A stretch of 57,414 nt of DNA, taken from positions 1-57,414 of the forward strand of contig CAMYMV010000012.1 in NCBI GenBank assembly GCA_947259585.1. The letters run 5' to 3'. This DNA is from an uncultured Gemmatimonadales bacterium. Its GTDB lineage: Bacteria > Gemmatimonadota > Gemmatimonadetes > Palauibacterales > Palauibacteraceae. Under the pieces are notes generated by a model. That model ran no database searches, was not told the origin of the DNA, and saw only the letters and a list, made by a program, of their open reading frames with translations. The position numbers and the translations under genes were made by a program. Shown here piece after piece: positions 46,743 through 57,414 of the stretch. The stretch's first letter is position 1, and the number at the start of each line of letters is the position of its first letter.

Positions 46743-47894
46743 ATGGGGATCGATCGCTGTTTTAACGTCATGGACTTCAGGCGCATCGCGAAGCGCCGCT
46801 TGCCGGCGCCCGTATTTCATTACATCGACGGCGGCGCCGACGACGAGTGGACGATGCGCCGCAATACGGACGCATTCAACGACTACGAGCTGCAACCGGC
46901 GCAACTGTCGGACGTCGGGTCGATCGACACGCGTTCGACCCTGTTCGGCAGGCCCGTGGACTGGCCGGTCATGATCTCGCCGACCGGCGCATCGAAGTTG
47001 TTTCACGCGGACGGGGAACCGGCCGTGGCGAAGGCGGCCGAGACGTTCGGCATGCCGTACAGCCTGTCGACGGTCGGCACGACCTCGATCGAGGCGATCG
47101 GCGGGATCGGTGAGTGCCCCAAGGTCTACCAGGTCTACGTCTTCAAGGACCGCGGCCTGACGCGCGAGTTTGTCGAGCGCTGCAAGGCGAGCCATTACAC
47201 GGCCCTGTGCCTGACCGTCGACACGCCCGTGGCCGGCAACCGTGAGCGCGACAACCACTACGGCATGATGGCGTCGGCCAGGCCCGCACTGCGCAGCGTG
47301 CCGAGCATGCTGCGCCACCCGGGCTGGTTGTACCGGGCCGTGGTGCGCAAGGACATGGAACTCGTCAACATCACGTCGGCCGAAAACGCGCCGAGCTTTA
47401 CCGACATGGGCGTCATGGAGTTCATCGACAGCCAGTTCGACCGCTCGCTGACCTGGAAGGACGTCGAGTGGCTGGCGGACGAATGGGGCGGTCCGCTCAT
47501 CATCAAGGGCGTGCAGACGGTCGAGGACTGCCGGCGCGCGGCCGAGTCCGGCGCGACCGCCGTCATGCTCTCGAACCACGGCGGCCGGCAGCTCGATGGG
47601 GCCCCGGCGCCCGTGGACTGCATCGCGAAGGTCGCGGATGCGCTGCGCGACCGGCTCGAGATCATCTGCGACGGCGGCGTCCGGCGCGGCAGCCACGTCG
47701 TCAGGGCGCTCGCGCTGGGCGCCAATGCGTGCGGAATCGGCCGTGCGTACCTGTATCCGCTCGCGGCGGGCGGCCAGGCCGGTGTCGAGCGAGCGCTCGG
47801 CCTGCTGCGCGACGAGCTGCGCCGGACGCTGGCGCTGATCGGTTGCGATTCGGTGTCGAAGCTCGGCCGCCAGTTCGTGAACCGGCGGTCCTGA
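46743..47894 (+). CDS. FMN-dependent alpha-hydroxyacid oxidase/dehydrogenase
   Basis: 383 residues of the lactate/glycolate oxidase family (TIM barrel with FMN). The start is [21 protein letters not shown]; the open frame extends upstream but over the divergent gene. Motifs: [59 protein letters not shown] (with the basic substrate residues), and the catalytic His in [18 protein letters not shown], then [20 protein letters not shown]. Oxidises a 2-hydroxyacid such as lactate. No membrane segment, so the electron acceptor cannot be told from sequence. Confidence 0.92.
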   Translation: MGIDRCFNVMDFRRIAKRRLPAPVFHYIDGGADDEWTMRRNTDAFNDYELQPAQLSDVGSIDTRSTLFGRPVDWPVMISPTGASKLFHADGEPAVAKAAETFGMPYSLSTVGTTSIEAIGGIGECPKVYQVYVFKDRGLTREFVERCKASHYTALCLTVDTPVAGNRERDNHYGMMASARPALRSVPSMLRHPGWLYRAVVRKDMELVNITSAENAPSFTDMGVMEFIDSQFDRSLTWKDVEWLADEWGGPLIIKGVQTVEDCRRAAESGATAVMLSNHGGRQLDGAPAPVDCIAKVADALRDRLEIICDGGVRRGSHVVRALALGANACGIGRAYLYPLAAGGQAGVERALGLLRDELRRTLALIGCDSVSKLGRQFVNRRS

Positions 47895-48090
47895 CGCAAT
47901 CCAAGTTGCGCAATTGCGGACAATTTCGTGCGTGGAATCCGCTTTCCCGGGATTTTTCCTCGCGGGAGAATTTTTCCATAAATCCCTTTAATCACAGCAT
48001 TATTGGGCGGCGACGAACAATAAATCCGTCGCAAGTCCGTAATTTGTTAGGTAATTGTCATGAAAGAGCGAGTAACATCTTGGCTGCTGT

Positions 48091-48129
48091 CGCCGCATGT
48101 GGGCGGCGCAAGGACCGCCCGTTGGGCGG
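48091..48129 (+). promoter_or_regulatory. Cold-shock leader with mutually exclusive hairpins
   Basis: Hairpin A is CGCCGC (48091-48096) with GCGGCG (48103-48108). Hairpin B is CCGCCC (48115-48120), loop GTT, GGGCGG (48124-48129). A third pairing, GGGCGG at 48101-48106 with CCGCCC at 48115-48120, excludes both. The element ends 22 bases before the csp start within a 257-base, relatively AT-rich leader (47895-48151). Confidence 0.5.
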
Positions 48130-48151
48130 CATGTTAGTGCAAGAGGTAGTT

Positions 48152-48364
48152 ATGTCAGGCGAAAGAGTTGAAGGAACCGTCAAGTGGTTCAATGACGACA
48201 AGGGATTTGGTTTCATCGAGCGGGAAGGCGGTCAGGATGTGTTCGTGCACCATACGGCCATCCAGATGGAAGGATTCAAGTCGCTCAAGGAAGGTCAGAA
48301 GGTCACGATGGAAGTGTCCCAGGGGCAGAAAGGGCCTCAAGCGGACAACGTGATCCCGGAATAA
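48152..48364 (+). CDS. Cold-shock domain protein (CspA family)
   Basis: 70 residues, one OB-fold that binds RNA and single-stranded [34 protein letters not shown] carries both RNP motifs (KGFGFI and VFVHH), and [17 protein letters not shown] ends the fold. AGAGG lies 7 bases before the ATG; an in-frame ATG 21 bases upstream is less likely. The long leader with competing hairpins suggests post-transcriptional control, as in E. coli cspA. Confidence 0.96.
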   Translation: MSGERVEGTVKWFNDDKGFGFIEREGGQDVFVHHTAIQMEGFKSLKEGQKVTMEVSQGQKGPQADNVIPE

Positions 48365-48391
48365 TCGACACGAAAGTGGGGGATCGGGTGG

Positions 48392-49192
48392 TCACCAAAG
48401 GCCCCGGATCCCGTCGCTGATCAGCTTCAGCGATACGACGAACAAGACCAGGTGCGCGAACCGGAAGAAATGCCGGTCCGCGATGTTGCGATGCAGCCAG
48501 ATGCCGAGGGCGATGCCCAGCGGCGCGAGGGGTGCAAGCACGAGAGACGCCGCCAGGTTGTCGACCGACAACTGGCCGAGCCAGGCGTACGGTACGAGTT
48601 TGACGTAGTTCACGACGGCGAAGAACACGACCGTCGTCGCGACGAAGCCGGTCTTGTCCAACGGCCGACGCAATAAGTACATTGTGAGCGGAGGCCCGCC
48701 GGCGTGCGCGATGAAACTCGTGAATCCCGCCCCGGCCGCGCCCGCGATGCCGGCAGTTCGAGGCAGGTCGGGCAAGCGCTCGTTGTCGCTCGCCCGTCGT
48801 TTCAACCAGTAATGCACCGCGAACCACAAGGCCACGGCACCCACGATCAGCCGTATCACGGCCACGCTCATGTAGCCGAACAACAGCGTGCCGATGCCGA
48901 TGCCGAGCACGGCGGCGGGCAGCAGGACGCGCAGTTCCGCCACGACCCACTTGCCGCGGTAGGCCCACAGTCCGAGCAGGTCCATGAAGCACAGGATAGG
49001 CAGCAGGATGCCCGCGGCCTGCACGGGTGAGACGACGAGCGAAAGTATCGGCACGGCCAACACGCCGAACGCACCGCCGAAGCCGCCCTTGGCGATGCCG
49101 AACAACAGCACGGCGGGTATCGCCGCCGCGTAGAACCAGGGGTCGGTGAGCATGTCGAAAAGGAAATGGACCTTCGTTTTTGCTTTAATCAA
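48392..49192 (-). CDS. TauE/SafE-family permease
   Basis: 266 residues, about eight membrane helices in two related halves: GIAKGGFGGAFGVLAVPILSLVVSPVQAAGILLPIL and GFTSFIAHAGGPPLTMYLLRR. This GG-rich pair is the hallmark of the family, which exports sulfite, sulfoacetate or similar anions, or takes up others. The likely start is the ATG at 49192, or MLTDPWFY at 49153. It is convergent with the cold-shock gene. Confidence 0.9.
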   Translation of the reverse strand: MIKAKTKVHFLFDMLTDPWFYAAAIPAVLLFGIAKGGFGGAFGVLAVPILSLVVSPVQAAGILLPILCFMDLLGLWAYRGKWVVAELRVLLPAAVLGIGIGTLLFGYMSVAVIRLIVGAVALWFAVHYWLKRRASDNERLPDLPRTAGIAGAAGAGFTSFIAHAGGPPLTMYLLRRPLDKTGFVATTVVFFAVVNYVKLVPYAWLGQLSVDNLAASLVLAPLAPLGIALGIWLHRNIADRHFFRFAHLVLFVVSLKLISDGIRGLW

Positions 49193-49226
49193 GCGTTAGT
49201 CATCCAATCATAAAGAAACAGAACCT

Positions 49227-49610
49227 GTGAAACTGAGAATTCGAGACAACTCGGTGCGGCTACGCCTGATGCGCGGCGAGGTCGAAACCCTGCGCCGCGA
49301 AGGCATCGTCCGCGCCAGGACGGAGTTTCCGGCGGGCCGGACCCTGCAGTATGCCGTGGAGAGCAGCCCGGCCAGCGTCAATCCGGCAGCCTTTTTTTCC
49401 GAGAACGAGATCAGCGTTCGCCTGCCCGAAACGGCCGTCCTTGCCTGGGCGACTTCCGACCAGGTATCGCTTCACGGCGAGCAGGTGCTGGCCAACGGCG
49501 AGACACTCGGGATTCTCGTCGAAAAGGACTTCGTCTGCCTGACGGGCCGGGACGACGAGGACGAATCGGACATGTATCCGCATCCCGAGGCGGATTCCGC
49601 GCGTTGCTGA
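49227..49610 (+). CDS. DUF7009-like small protein
   Basis: 127 residues opening with MKLRIRDNSVRLRLMRGEVETLRREG, a pattern I recall as the DUF7009 family, function unknown. The middle is strand-rich (LQYAVESSPASV, ISVRLPETAVLAWATSDQVSLHGEQ), and the C-terminus is acidic (GRDDEDESDMYPHP). No signal or membrane segment. The stop is 2 bases before the DUF2461 ATG, so the pair is co-translated. Confidence 0.78.
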   Translation: MKLRIRDNSVRLRLMRGEVETLRREGIVRARTEFPAGRTLQYAVESSPASVNPAAFFSENEISVRLPETAVLAWATSDQVSLHGEQVLANGETLGILVEKDFVCLTGRDDEDESDMYPHPEADSARC

Positions 49611-49612
49611 CG

Positions 49613-50302
49613 ATGGCGCGTTACGCCGGCTTCGAAAAACGCACGATCCGGTTCCTCGAGGAACTTGCCGCGAACAACAACCGCGAATGGTTCAAGGAAA
49701 ACAAGCCACGCTACGAGGACGACGTGCTCGACGTTGCGCTGCGTTTCATCATCTCGATGCAGGAGCCGCTGGCCGCCCTGGCGCCCCGCTTCACGGCCGT
49801 GCCGACACGCGTCGGCGGCTCACTGATGCGCGTCTACCGTGACACGCGGTTCTCGAAGAACAAGCTGCCGTACAAGACCAATATCGGTATCCAGTTTCGC
49901 CACGAACAGGCCAAGGACGTGCATTCGCCGGGCTACTACGTGCATATCGCACCCGACGACGTTTTTGTCGGCGCCGGCATGTGGCGCCCGGATTCCGATT
50001 CCCTGCGCAGTATCCGGGAACGCATCGCGGCCCGCCCGGCCGAATGGCGACGGGCCACCGGTGCCGCTGCGTTCAAACGCCATTTTTCGCTGGGCGGCGA
50101 GACGCTGACGCGGCCGCCGCGCGGCTTCGACAAGGATCATGCGTGCATCGACGACATCAAGCGCAAGAGCTTCATTGCCGTGCGCGAGCTGCAAGCGGAG
50201 GACTGTCTCAGACCGCAGTTTCAGCGCACCGTCGAATCGTCGATCAAGGCGGCGGAGCCCTTCATGCGCTTCCTCTGCAAGTCGGTCGGGGTCAGGTTCT
50301 GA
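49613..50302 (+). CDS. DUF2461 (TIGR02453) protein
   Basis: 229 residues. FEKRTIRFLEELAANNNREWFKENKPRYEDDV and SLMRVYRDTRFSKNKLPYKTNIGIQFRHE followed by GYYVHIAPDDVFVGAGMWRPD are characteristic of DUF2461, which is widespread and uncharacterised. Cytoplasmic. The last 11 bases overlap the end of the convergent peroxiredoxin-like gene. Confidence 0.92.
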   Translation: MARYAGFEKRTIRFLEELAANNNREWFKENKPRYEDDVLDVALRFIISMQEPLAALAPRFTAVPTRVGGSLMRVYRDTRFSKNKLPYKTNIGIQFRHEQAKDVHSPGYYVHIAPDDVFVGAGMWRPDSDSLRSIRERIAARPAEWRRATGAAAFKRHFSLGGETLTRPPRGFDKDHACIDDIKRKSFIAVRELQAEDCLRPQFQRTVESSIKAAEPFMRFLCKSVGVRF

Positions 50303-50882
50303 GCGTCTTGCGAATCTCGCGCAGCAACACGGCCGGGTCCGGCCGGTCGGAAATGTGTCTCGATAGCTGCGTGTAGCGGATGATGCCGGCGGCATCGACG
50401 ACGAGCGCGGTGGGCCAGATCGTGTCGCTGCCGTATTCCTTCTGATAATTGCCCGGTACGCCGCCTTCGAGCAGCAGCCCGAGCTGCCGGGTCACGGCGA
50501 GTTCGTCGTCGAGCCAGAAATCGAATTCCACCTTGAAAAAGTCGGCGACGCGACGCGTCGTTTCGAGCGGCTTGGGCGTAACCAGGATCAAACGGGCGCC
50601 GAGATCGACGATGTCCCGGTAATGCTGGGTCAGGTTGCTGACCTGGCGGCTGCAGAACGGGCACCAGTTGCCGCGTACGAACAGCAGCACGGCCGGCGCG
50701 CCATGCAAACCGACCGAGCGCACGGGGTCGCCTTGTTCGTCGACGGCGCGAAAATCGGGCAGCGGCGATCCGGGCCTGAGCTGCGGCGGCGTCGCTCGCA
50801 GACCGCGGAAACGTATCCAGCCAATGGCCGCGGCGGCAATGATCGCGAGCGCCGCGATGACGGCGTAAATCGTGGTCGACAT
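50292..50882 (-). CDS. Membrane-anchored peroxiredoxin-like protein
   Basis: 196 residues from ATG 50882. One N-terminal helix (YAVIAALAIIAAAAIGWIRF) anchors an AhpC/TSA-type thioredoxin fold: PGSPLPDFRAVDEQGDPVRS, then VLLFVRGNWCPFCSRQVSNL with the CPFC pair, and a C-terminal SDTIWPTALVVDAAGIIRYTQ. The WCPFC motif is more like the PRX-like/redoxin group than classic 2-Cys peroxiredoxins. It probably acts as a thiol peroxidase or reductase facing the periplasm. Confidence 0.85.
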   Translation of the reverse strand: MSTTIYAVIAALAIIAAAAIGWIRFRGLRATPPQLRPGSPLPDFRAVDEQGDPVRSVGLHGAPAVLLFVRGNWCPFCSRQVSNLTQHYRDIVDLGARLILVTPKPLETTRRVADFFKVEFDFWLDDELAVTRQLGLLLEGGVPGNYQKEYGSDTIWPTALVVDAAGIIRYTQLSRHISDRPDPAVLLREIRKTLRT

Positions 50883-50975
50883 AGCCTCAGTATGGCCTCG
50901 TGCCCGACATGGACACAAGGCGCGAATTATGGATACTGGCTAGGCCCGAACCGCCACCACCACACCGTCAACCGT

Positions 50976-52913
<1,938 letters not shown>

Positions 52914-52922
52914 GGGAGGTCG

Positions 52923-53429
52923 ATGGAGCTGCCAGGGGTCGAGGTCATGCGCGGGCACGTCAGACCTGAGTGGATTGACGTCAACCAGCACATGAACGTG
53001 GCCTATTACCTGCTGGCGTTCGACCAGGCCGTCGATGCCCTGTGGGAGCGCTTCGGGCTGACCGAGGACTACATTCGCACGCACTCGAGTTCGACGGTCG
53101 CCGCGGAATCGCACGTGACGTGGAAACGCGAAATATTCGAGGGCGATCCCTACATCGTCACATCGCAGGTGCTGGCGTGGGACGACAAGCGCATCCACCA
53201 GTTCCAGCGCCTGTACCATGCGGAAGAAGGCTTCCTGTCGGCGACCTGCGAGTGGATGAACCTCCACTTCGATCCGGGCGTGCGTCGCGTCGCGCCCTGG
53301 CCCGACAAAATTCGTGCACGCATCGCGGAGTTCGCCGACAATCAGGACTGTGTGAGCTGGCCGCAGGAAGCCGGCCGCAGGATGCACGTCCGCAACCCGA
53401 CTTTCAGCCTGAGATACAGCGCATCATGA
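52923..53429 (+). CDS. Hotdog-fold acyl-CoA thioesterase (4HBT-like)
   Basis: 168 residues. [28 protein letters not shown] is the 4HBT signature with the catalytic Asp region, followed by the hotdog strands [38 protein letters not shown] and [19 protein letters not shown] lies just before the ATG. Substrate unknown. It is 9 bases after acetoacetyl-CoA synthetase, and its stop overlaps glpK as ATGA, so it is the middle gene of that run. Confidence 0.88.
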   Translation: MELPGVEVMRGHVRPEWIDVNQHMNVAYYLLAFDQAVDALWERFGLTEDYIRTHSSSTVAAESHVTWKREIFEGDPYIVTSQVLAWDDKRIHQFQRLYHAEEGFLSATCEWMNLHFDPGVRRVAPWPDKIRARIAEFADNQDCVSWPQEAGRRMHVRNPTFSLRYSAS

Positions 53430-54913
53430 CCGCAAAATACCTGCTGGCCATCGATCAGGGTACGAGCAGCAGCCGCAGCGTTATCTATGACCACGACGCC
53501 CGTGTCGTGGCGAGCGAACAGCAGGAATTTCCGCAGATCTATCCGCAGCCGGGCTGGGTCGAGCACGACCCCGAAGCGATCTGGGCGTCGGTGACATCGG
53601 TGACGCGCGGCGTGCTGGAAAAAGCCGGCGCCGTGGCGAGCGACGTATCGGCCGTCGGTATCACGAACCAGCGCGAGACGACGGTGATCTGGGACCGCGA
53701 AACGGGCGAACCGGTCTACAACGCGATCGTGTGGCAGGATCGCCGCACGGCGGATTTCTGCCAGTCACTCAAGAACGACGGTCTCGAGACGGCCGTCGCG
53801 GAAAAGACCGGCTTGCGGCTCGACCCGTATTTTTCGGGGACCAAGATTGCCTGGATCCTCGACAACGTCGACGGCGTTCGCGCACGTGCCGAGGCCGGCA
53901 AGCTCGCATTCGGCACGATCGACTGCTTCCTGCTGTGGCGGCTGACGGGTGGACGCGTCCATGCCACCGATGCGACGAACGCATCCCGGACCCTGTTGTT
54001 CAATATTCATACGCAGACATGGGATGACGATCTGCTCGACATGTTCGGTGTGCCGCGCGCACTGCTCCCGGACGTGCGCGACTGTGCTGCCGATTACGGC
54101 GTCGCGACCGATGACAGCCTCGGCGGCGACGTGCCGATCTGTGGCATTGCCGGCGACCAGCAGGCGGCACTGATCGGCCAGGCCGGCTTCGCGCCCGGCA
54201 TGACCAAGAGCACGTACGGGACCGGTTGTTTCGTGGTCGCCAACACGGGCGACGAGGCCCTGCTGTCGCGCAATCACCTGCTGTCCACGGTCGCGATGCG
54301 CATCGAGGGCAAGGTGACCTATGGGCTCGAAGGCAGTGTCTTCGTCGCGGGGTCGGCCATGCAGTGGCTGCGTGACGAATTGCGCGTGATCGACTCGGCG
54401 CCCGCGTCCGAGGCGATTGCCCGGCGCACGGGCGTTGTCGAGGACGTCTACGTCGTTCCGGCGTTCGCGGGGCTGGGCGCACCGTACTGGGACCCCGACG
54501 CGCGCGGTGCCGTTCTCGGTCTGACGCGCGGCAGCGGCCGCGACGATCTCGTGACCGCAACCCTGCAGTCGGTCGCGTTCCAGACCGTCGACCTGATCGC
54601 CGCGATGTCCGAGGACGGTATCCGGCCGAGCGTGATTCGCGTCGACGGCGGCATGGTCGCCAACGACTGGTTTCTGCAGTTTCTCGCCGACGTCCTCGAG
54701 ATCCCCGTGGAGCGGCCCGAGAACGTCGAGTCCACGGTGCTCGGTGCGGCGTACCTCGCAGGCTTCCAGGCCGGCATCGTCGACTCGCCGGACGCCATCA
54801 GCGACCTGTGGCAGCGCGATGCGCTGTTCGAGCCGGCCATGGACGCCGCGCAGCGCGAGCGCCTGTTGCAGGGCTGGAACGACGCGGTGCGCCGCATCCG
54901 TACGGACGGATGA
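53426..54913 (+). CDS. glpK: Glycerol kinase
   Basis: Phosphorylates glycerol to sn-glycerol-3-phosphate. 495 residues, FGGY family. [89 protein letters not shown] and the ATP site [15 protein letters not shown], then [21 protein letters not shown] are all present. No glpF or glpD is adjacent in the window. The stop overlaps the kinase gene as ATGA. Confidence 0.97.
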   Translation: MTAKYLLAIDQGTSSSRSVIYDHDARVVASEQQEFPQIYPQPGWVEHDPEAIWASVTSVTRGVLEKAGAVASDVSAVGITNQRETTVIWDRETGEPVYNAIVWQDRRTADFCQSLKNDGLETAVAEKTGLRLDPYFSGTKIAWILDNVDGVRARAEAGKLAFGTIDCFLLWRLTGGRVHATDATNASRTLLFNIHTQTWDDDLLDMFGVPRALLPDVRDCAADYGVATDDSLGGDVPICGIAGDQQAALIGQAGFAPGMTKSTYGTGCFVVANTGDEALLSRNHLLSTVAMRIEGKVTYGLEGSVFVAGSAMQWLRDELRVIDSAPASEAIARRTGVVEDVYVVPAFAGLGAPYWDPDARGAVLGLTRGSGRDDLVTATLQSVAFQTVDLIAAMSEDGIRPSVIRVDGGMVANDWFLQFLADVLEIPVERPENVESTVLGAAYLAGFQAGIVDSPDAISDLWQRDALFEPAMDAAQRERLLQGWNDAVRRIRTDG

Positions 54914-56202
54914 TCGTGCTCCGCGCTCGTCAGCGCTTCGGCAAGTACCGCATTCTCGGCCGCATCGCGAGCGGCCCACTGGCCGACGTGTACCGGGCCT
55001 ACGACACGATCCAGCAGATCAAGGTGGCGCTGAAGCTCCCGAAAGAGAGCGGCGACGCTGGCCGCGAGGAGATTCTCCACGAGGTGCGCGTTGCGACGAA
55101 GCTGCAGCACCCGAACATCCTGTCGGTTCTCAACGCAAGCTATATCGAGAACCAGTTCGTCATCGCGATGCAACTCGGCGACGAGTCGCTCGCCGACCGC
55201 ATCGAACGGCGCACATCGCTGGCGCGCAAGCTCGACCTCGCCGGGCAGGGCCTCGCGGCGCTCGCGCACGCGCACGAGCATCGCATCATTCACTGCGACA
55301 TCAAGCCGGAGAATTTCATCCTGTTCCCGGAAAACCGACTCAAGCTCGCCGACTTCGGCTTTGCCAAGCGCTGCCTGCGTACGCTCAAGGCGTCCGGATC
55401 GGGCACGATCGACTACATCGCACCGGAGCAGGCGATGGGTCGTCCCAAGTTCCAGTCCGACGTGTTCTCGATGGGGCTCGTCCTGTACCGCATGTTCTCC
55501 GGGACCCTGCCGGAGTGGCCGTTCGAATGGCCGCTGGCCGGCCACGACAAGCTCAATGTGCGGGTGCGGCCCGAACTGATCGAGGTTCTCAGGAAGGCGA
55601 TCCAGCTCGACCCCGCGAAACGATACCGTGATGCATCGCAGATGTTGGCCGACTTCGAGCGCCTGCACAGCGGTGCGCGCAAGCAAAAGCGCGCCCGGTC
55701 GAAGAACGGCGCGCGGCGCGGCGCGTCGTGGCGCCAGATGCAGTGGCGCGAATTCCAACGGCACTTCAAGGCACAGCTCGATACGCGCCACCAGTGCCGC
55801 AGCTGCGAAGGCCCCGTGTCCGAGAGCATGCAGGCTTGCCCGTGGTGCGGGTTCGACCATCCGTCGCGCGGCGCCGAAACACGCATGCCGGCGCATTGCC
55901 CGCGCTGCGAACGCGGTGTCAAGAACGACTGGGGCTACTGCGCCTGGTGCTACGGCCCGGGATTCGTCGAGGAGACGACGCGCCAGTATCCCGACAGACG
56001 CTACACGGCCCGTTGCGCCAACACGCGTTGCCGCGGACCCTTGATGCCGTTTATGCGTTATTGTCCCCATTGCCGGATGAAGGTGCGAAAACCCTGGAAG
56101 CTCAAGGGCAGTCGCCACTCCTGCCGGGCCTGTGGCTGGGGCATCGCGCGCGACTACTGGAATTTCTGCGCATGGTGCCGCGAACCCGTGAGACGCGAAT
56201 GA
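54910..56202 (+). CDS. Ser/Thr protein kinase with four C-terminal zinc-ribbon modules
   Basis: 430 residues. Residues 12-255 are a Hanks-type kinase: glycine loop [12 protein letters not shown] (degenerate), K42 in VALK, the catalytic loop HCDIKPEN at 128-135 (HCD in place of HRD), DFG at 148-150 and APE at 171-173. From 295 on come four paired-cysteine ribbons: C296/C299 with C310/C313, C330/C333 with C344/C347, C369/C374 with C385/C388, and C405/C408 with C420/C423. A basic linker (255-275) lies between. No membrane helix, so it is cytoplasmic. The ATG overlaps glpK, and its stop overlaps the PP2C gene (ATGA), so kinase and phosphatase are made together. Confidence 0.9.
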   Translation: MIVLRARQRFGKYRILGRIASGPLADVYRAYDTIQQIKVALKLPKESGDAGREEILHEVRVATKLQHPNILSVLNASYIENQFVIAMQLGDESLADRIERRTSLARKLDLAGQGLAALAHAHEHRIIHCDIKPENFILFPENRLKLADFGFAKRCLRTLKASGSGTIDYIAPEQAMGRPKFQSDVFSMGLVLYRMFSGTLPEWPFEWPLAGHDKLNVRVRPELIEVLRKAIQLDPAKRYRDASQMLADFERLHSGARKQKRARSKNGARRGASWRQMQWREFQRHFKAQLDTRHQCRSCEGPVSESMQACPWCGFDHPSRGAETRMPAHCPRCERGVKNDWGYCAWCYGPGFVEETTRQYPDRRYTARCANTRCRGPLMPFMRYCPHCRMKVRKPWKLKGSRHSCRACGWGIARDYWNFCAWCREPVRRE

Positions 56203-57050
56203 CCGGAGACGAACCGACGCAACAGGAACACGTCCTGATCCTCGACGGCACCGTCGAACCGGATCGGGCGGAAGTGGCTGTCGCGGGCGGTACGGCGGTC
56301 GCGCTGACTCGCCGGGAGCCGAACAAGTCGACCGAGAACGAGGACACCGTCGCGATCATCCCTTACGGACCCGGCGCCGCAGTCCTCGTGGTGGGCGACG
56401 GCGCCGGCGGTTTGCCGGCCGGTAAGCGCGCCTCGCTGACGGCGGTCACGACGCTGGCGGCGTCGCTGCAAACCGCGATGGACAAGACGATGCTGTTGCG
56501 CACGGCCATACTGAACGGCATCGAGGCGGCCAACGAGGCTGTCATGGCCCTCGGCAACGGTTCCGCGACGACGCTGACGGTCATCACGATCGAAGGGCTC
56601 GTCGCCCGGTCGTACCAGATCGGCGACTCCGAGGCGCTCGTGGTCGGGCAGCGCGGCGCGGTCAAATTGCAGACGACGGCGCATTCGCCAACCGGGTTCG
56701 CCGTCGAGGCCGGCTTTCTCGATCACCGCGACGCGCTGCATCACGAGGAGCGCCACCTTGTGTCGAATTTCCTCGGTACGCCGGAGATGCGTATCGACGT
56801 CGGCGCAGGTATCGAGCTGCGGCCTCGTGACACGGTCCTGGTTGCGAGCGACGGCCTCACCGACAACGTCCATCTCGACGAGATCATCGACATCGTGCGC
56901 AAGGGACCGCTCGGCGAAAGCGCCACGGCGGCGGCCGGCCTCGCGGCGAGGCGCATGGCCGGGGACGGCGCCGGCAAGCCCTCTAAACCCGATGATTTGT
57001 CATTAATCCTGTTCCGCAAGCCGGAACGCGCGCGTATGATCGTGGAATGA
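56199..57050 (+). CDS. PP2C-family Ser/Thr phosphatase
   Basis: 283 residues. Metal and active-site motifs of PP2C are visible: NED at 47-49, VVGDGAGGLPAGK at about 64-76, TTLTVITIEG, GDSEALVVGQ, LVASDGLTDNV, and the terminal PDDLSLILFRK. No signal or membrane helix. It overlaps the kinase gene by 4 bases, so the pair probably works on the same substrates. It is followed by a Gly-rich lipoprotein gene after 60 bases. It resembles the phosphatase of kinase-phosphatase pairs in Ter/vWA-type sets, but no vWA gene is in the window. Confidence 0.9.
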   Translation: MTGDEPTQQEHVLILDGTVEPDRAEVAVAGGTAVALTRREPNKSTENEDTVAIIPYGPGAAVLVVGDGAGGLPAGKRASLTAVTTLAASLQTAMDKTMLLRTAILNGIEAANEAVMALGNGSATTLTVITIEGLVARSYQIGDSEALVVGQRGAVKLQTTAHSPTGFAVEAGFLDHRDALHHEERHLVSNFLGTPEMRIDVGAGIELRPRDTVLVASDGLTDNVHLDEIIDIVRKGPLGESATAAAGLAARRMAGDGAGKPSKPDDLSLILFRKPERARMIVE

Positions 57051-57110
57051 GTTTCCGCGGGAACTCGGTGCCCTGTTTGGGTTCCAAGTTAACGACTCGG
57101 GAGAAACGTC

Positions 57111-57414
57111 ATGACTCTGAAAACCCGGAAGAATCCCAGGGTTGCGGCCGCCGTACGGGCGGCCGTGGCCGTCACCTGTGCCGGCCTGTTGGCCGCGGGC
57201 TGCGCCGTTTCGGCCGGTGCCGGCGGCGGTATCGGCGCGCCGGGCGGCGGCGTATCGTTGCCGGGCGGCGGTTCCACGGGCGGCTCGTCGGGCGGTAGCT
57301 CGGGCGGTAGCTCGGGCGGATCGTCGGGCGGCGGCTTGCCGGGCGGATCGTCGGGGGGCGGTATGCCGGGAGGCTCCTCGGGGGGGTCGATGGGCGGTTC
57401 CTCGGGGGGTTCGA
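57111..57414 (+). CDS. Gly/Ser-rich repeat lipoprotein, 3' end off window
   Basis: 101 codons before the window ends. The start MTLKTRKNPRVAAAVRAAVAV leads into the lipobox LLAAGC. The mature part is almost entirely Gly and Ser in short repeats (GGSSGG, GLPGG, GMPGG), with the codon pattern gg-n gg-n tc-n repeated. Such a chain should be flexible and exposed on the cell surface or in the periplasm. What follows is unknown. Its place behind a kinase and a phosphatase suggests joint control, but this is inference. Confidence 0.75.
   Translation, partial: MTLKTRKNPRVAAAVRAAVAVTCAGLLAAGCAVSAGAGGGIGAPGGGVSLPGGGSTGGSSGGSSGGSSGGSSGGGLPGGSSGGGMPGGSSGGSMGGSSGGS

Noticed and set aside
54448..56118. 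556-residue minus-strand open frame opposite glpK and the kinase
   Set aside because: Antisense to two genes with complete catalytic motifs; no domain seen.

Overview
The window is GC-rich and almost fully coding, but it reads as two genomes joined near position 43,810. From 1 to about 43,800 the genes resemble a Gemmatimonadota-type (or related FCB-like) bacterium: a caa3-type oxidase with a lipoprotein subunit II, two proteins of the DUF4159 or amidotransferase-like kind, a DUF4175-like giant membrane protein, a TonB-like anchor, and long minus-strand runs with 4-base NTGA stop/start overlaps. At 43,771 an MlaF-type ABC ATPase begins, keeps its family sequence for about 15 codons and then collapses. 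Everything after it looks gammaproteobacterial (possibly Woeseiaceae-like, from memory of the families). I consider an assembly chimera the most likely explanation, so the two halves should be read separately.

Left half, in order. 1-5043 (minus): rnz-aroA-cmk-rpsA; rpsA carries a frameshifting internal deletion and a 27-bp repeat tail that leaves the window. 5211-9616: a plus-strand protein with a degenerate GGDEF domain; a minus-strand set (lone E1-alpha dehydrogenase subunit, unknown protein, DsbA-like protein); then a plus-strand zinc-ribbon miniprotein and a DUF4159 protein. 9699-13583 (minus): ctaC-ctaD-ctaE-ctaF behind a good sigma70-type promoter with a dyad. 13747-21702 (minus): valS, an Ig-like lipoprotein, selA, purN and purH, mostly translationally coupled. 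21828-30638 (minus): trxA, rsmI, then an uncharacterised envelope set (DUF4175-like protein, TPR protein, amidotransferase-like protein, TonB-like protein). 30779-32408: methylmalonyl-CoA epimerase, a glycosyltransferase that seems to need a CTG start, and a small lipoprotein. 32441-35754 (minus): clpB and hsp20 around an AT-rich perfect palindrome. 35911-42898: a peptide-use group (M14 peptidase, PqqD-like protein, OPT transporter, PepD-type dipeptidase). 42905-43827: mlaE and the mlaF stub.

Right half. An anchored unknown protein, bacteriohemerythrin and a small secreted protein lead to a lone heme-copper oxidase subunit I-like protein that lacks the usual HH pair. Next come an FMN alpha-hydroxyacid oxidase, a cold-shock protein with a leader that can pair in two ways, a TauE/SafE permease, DUF7009-like and DUF2461 proteins, and a peroxiredoxin-like protein. 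Then follow acetoacetyl-CoA synthetase, a thioesterase, glycerol kinase, a Ser/Thr kinase with four zinc-ribbon modules, a PP2C phosphatase, and the start of a Gly/Ser-rich lipoprotein cut by the window edge.

The best candidates for something undescribed are the kinase/PP2C/Gly-rich lipoprotein module (54910-57414) and the DUF4175/TPR/amidotransferase-like/TonB-like operon (21828-29318). I saw no tRNA, rRNA, CRISPR array, insertion sequence or phage gene. No gap without a gene exceeds 300 bases.
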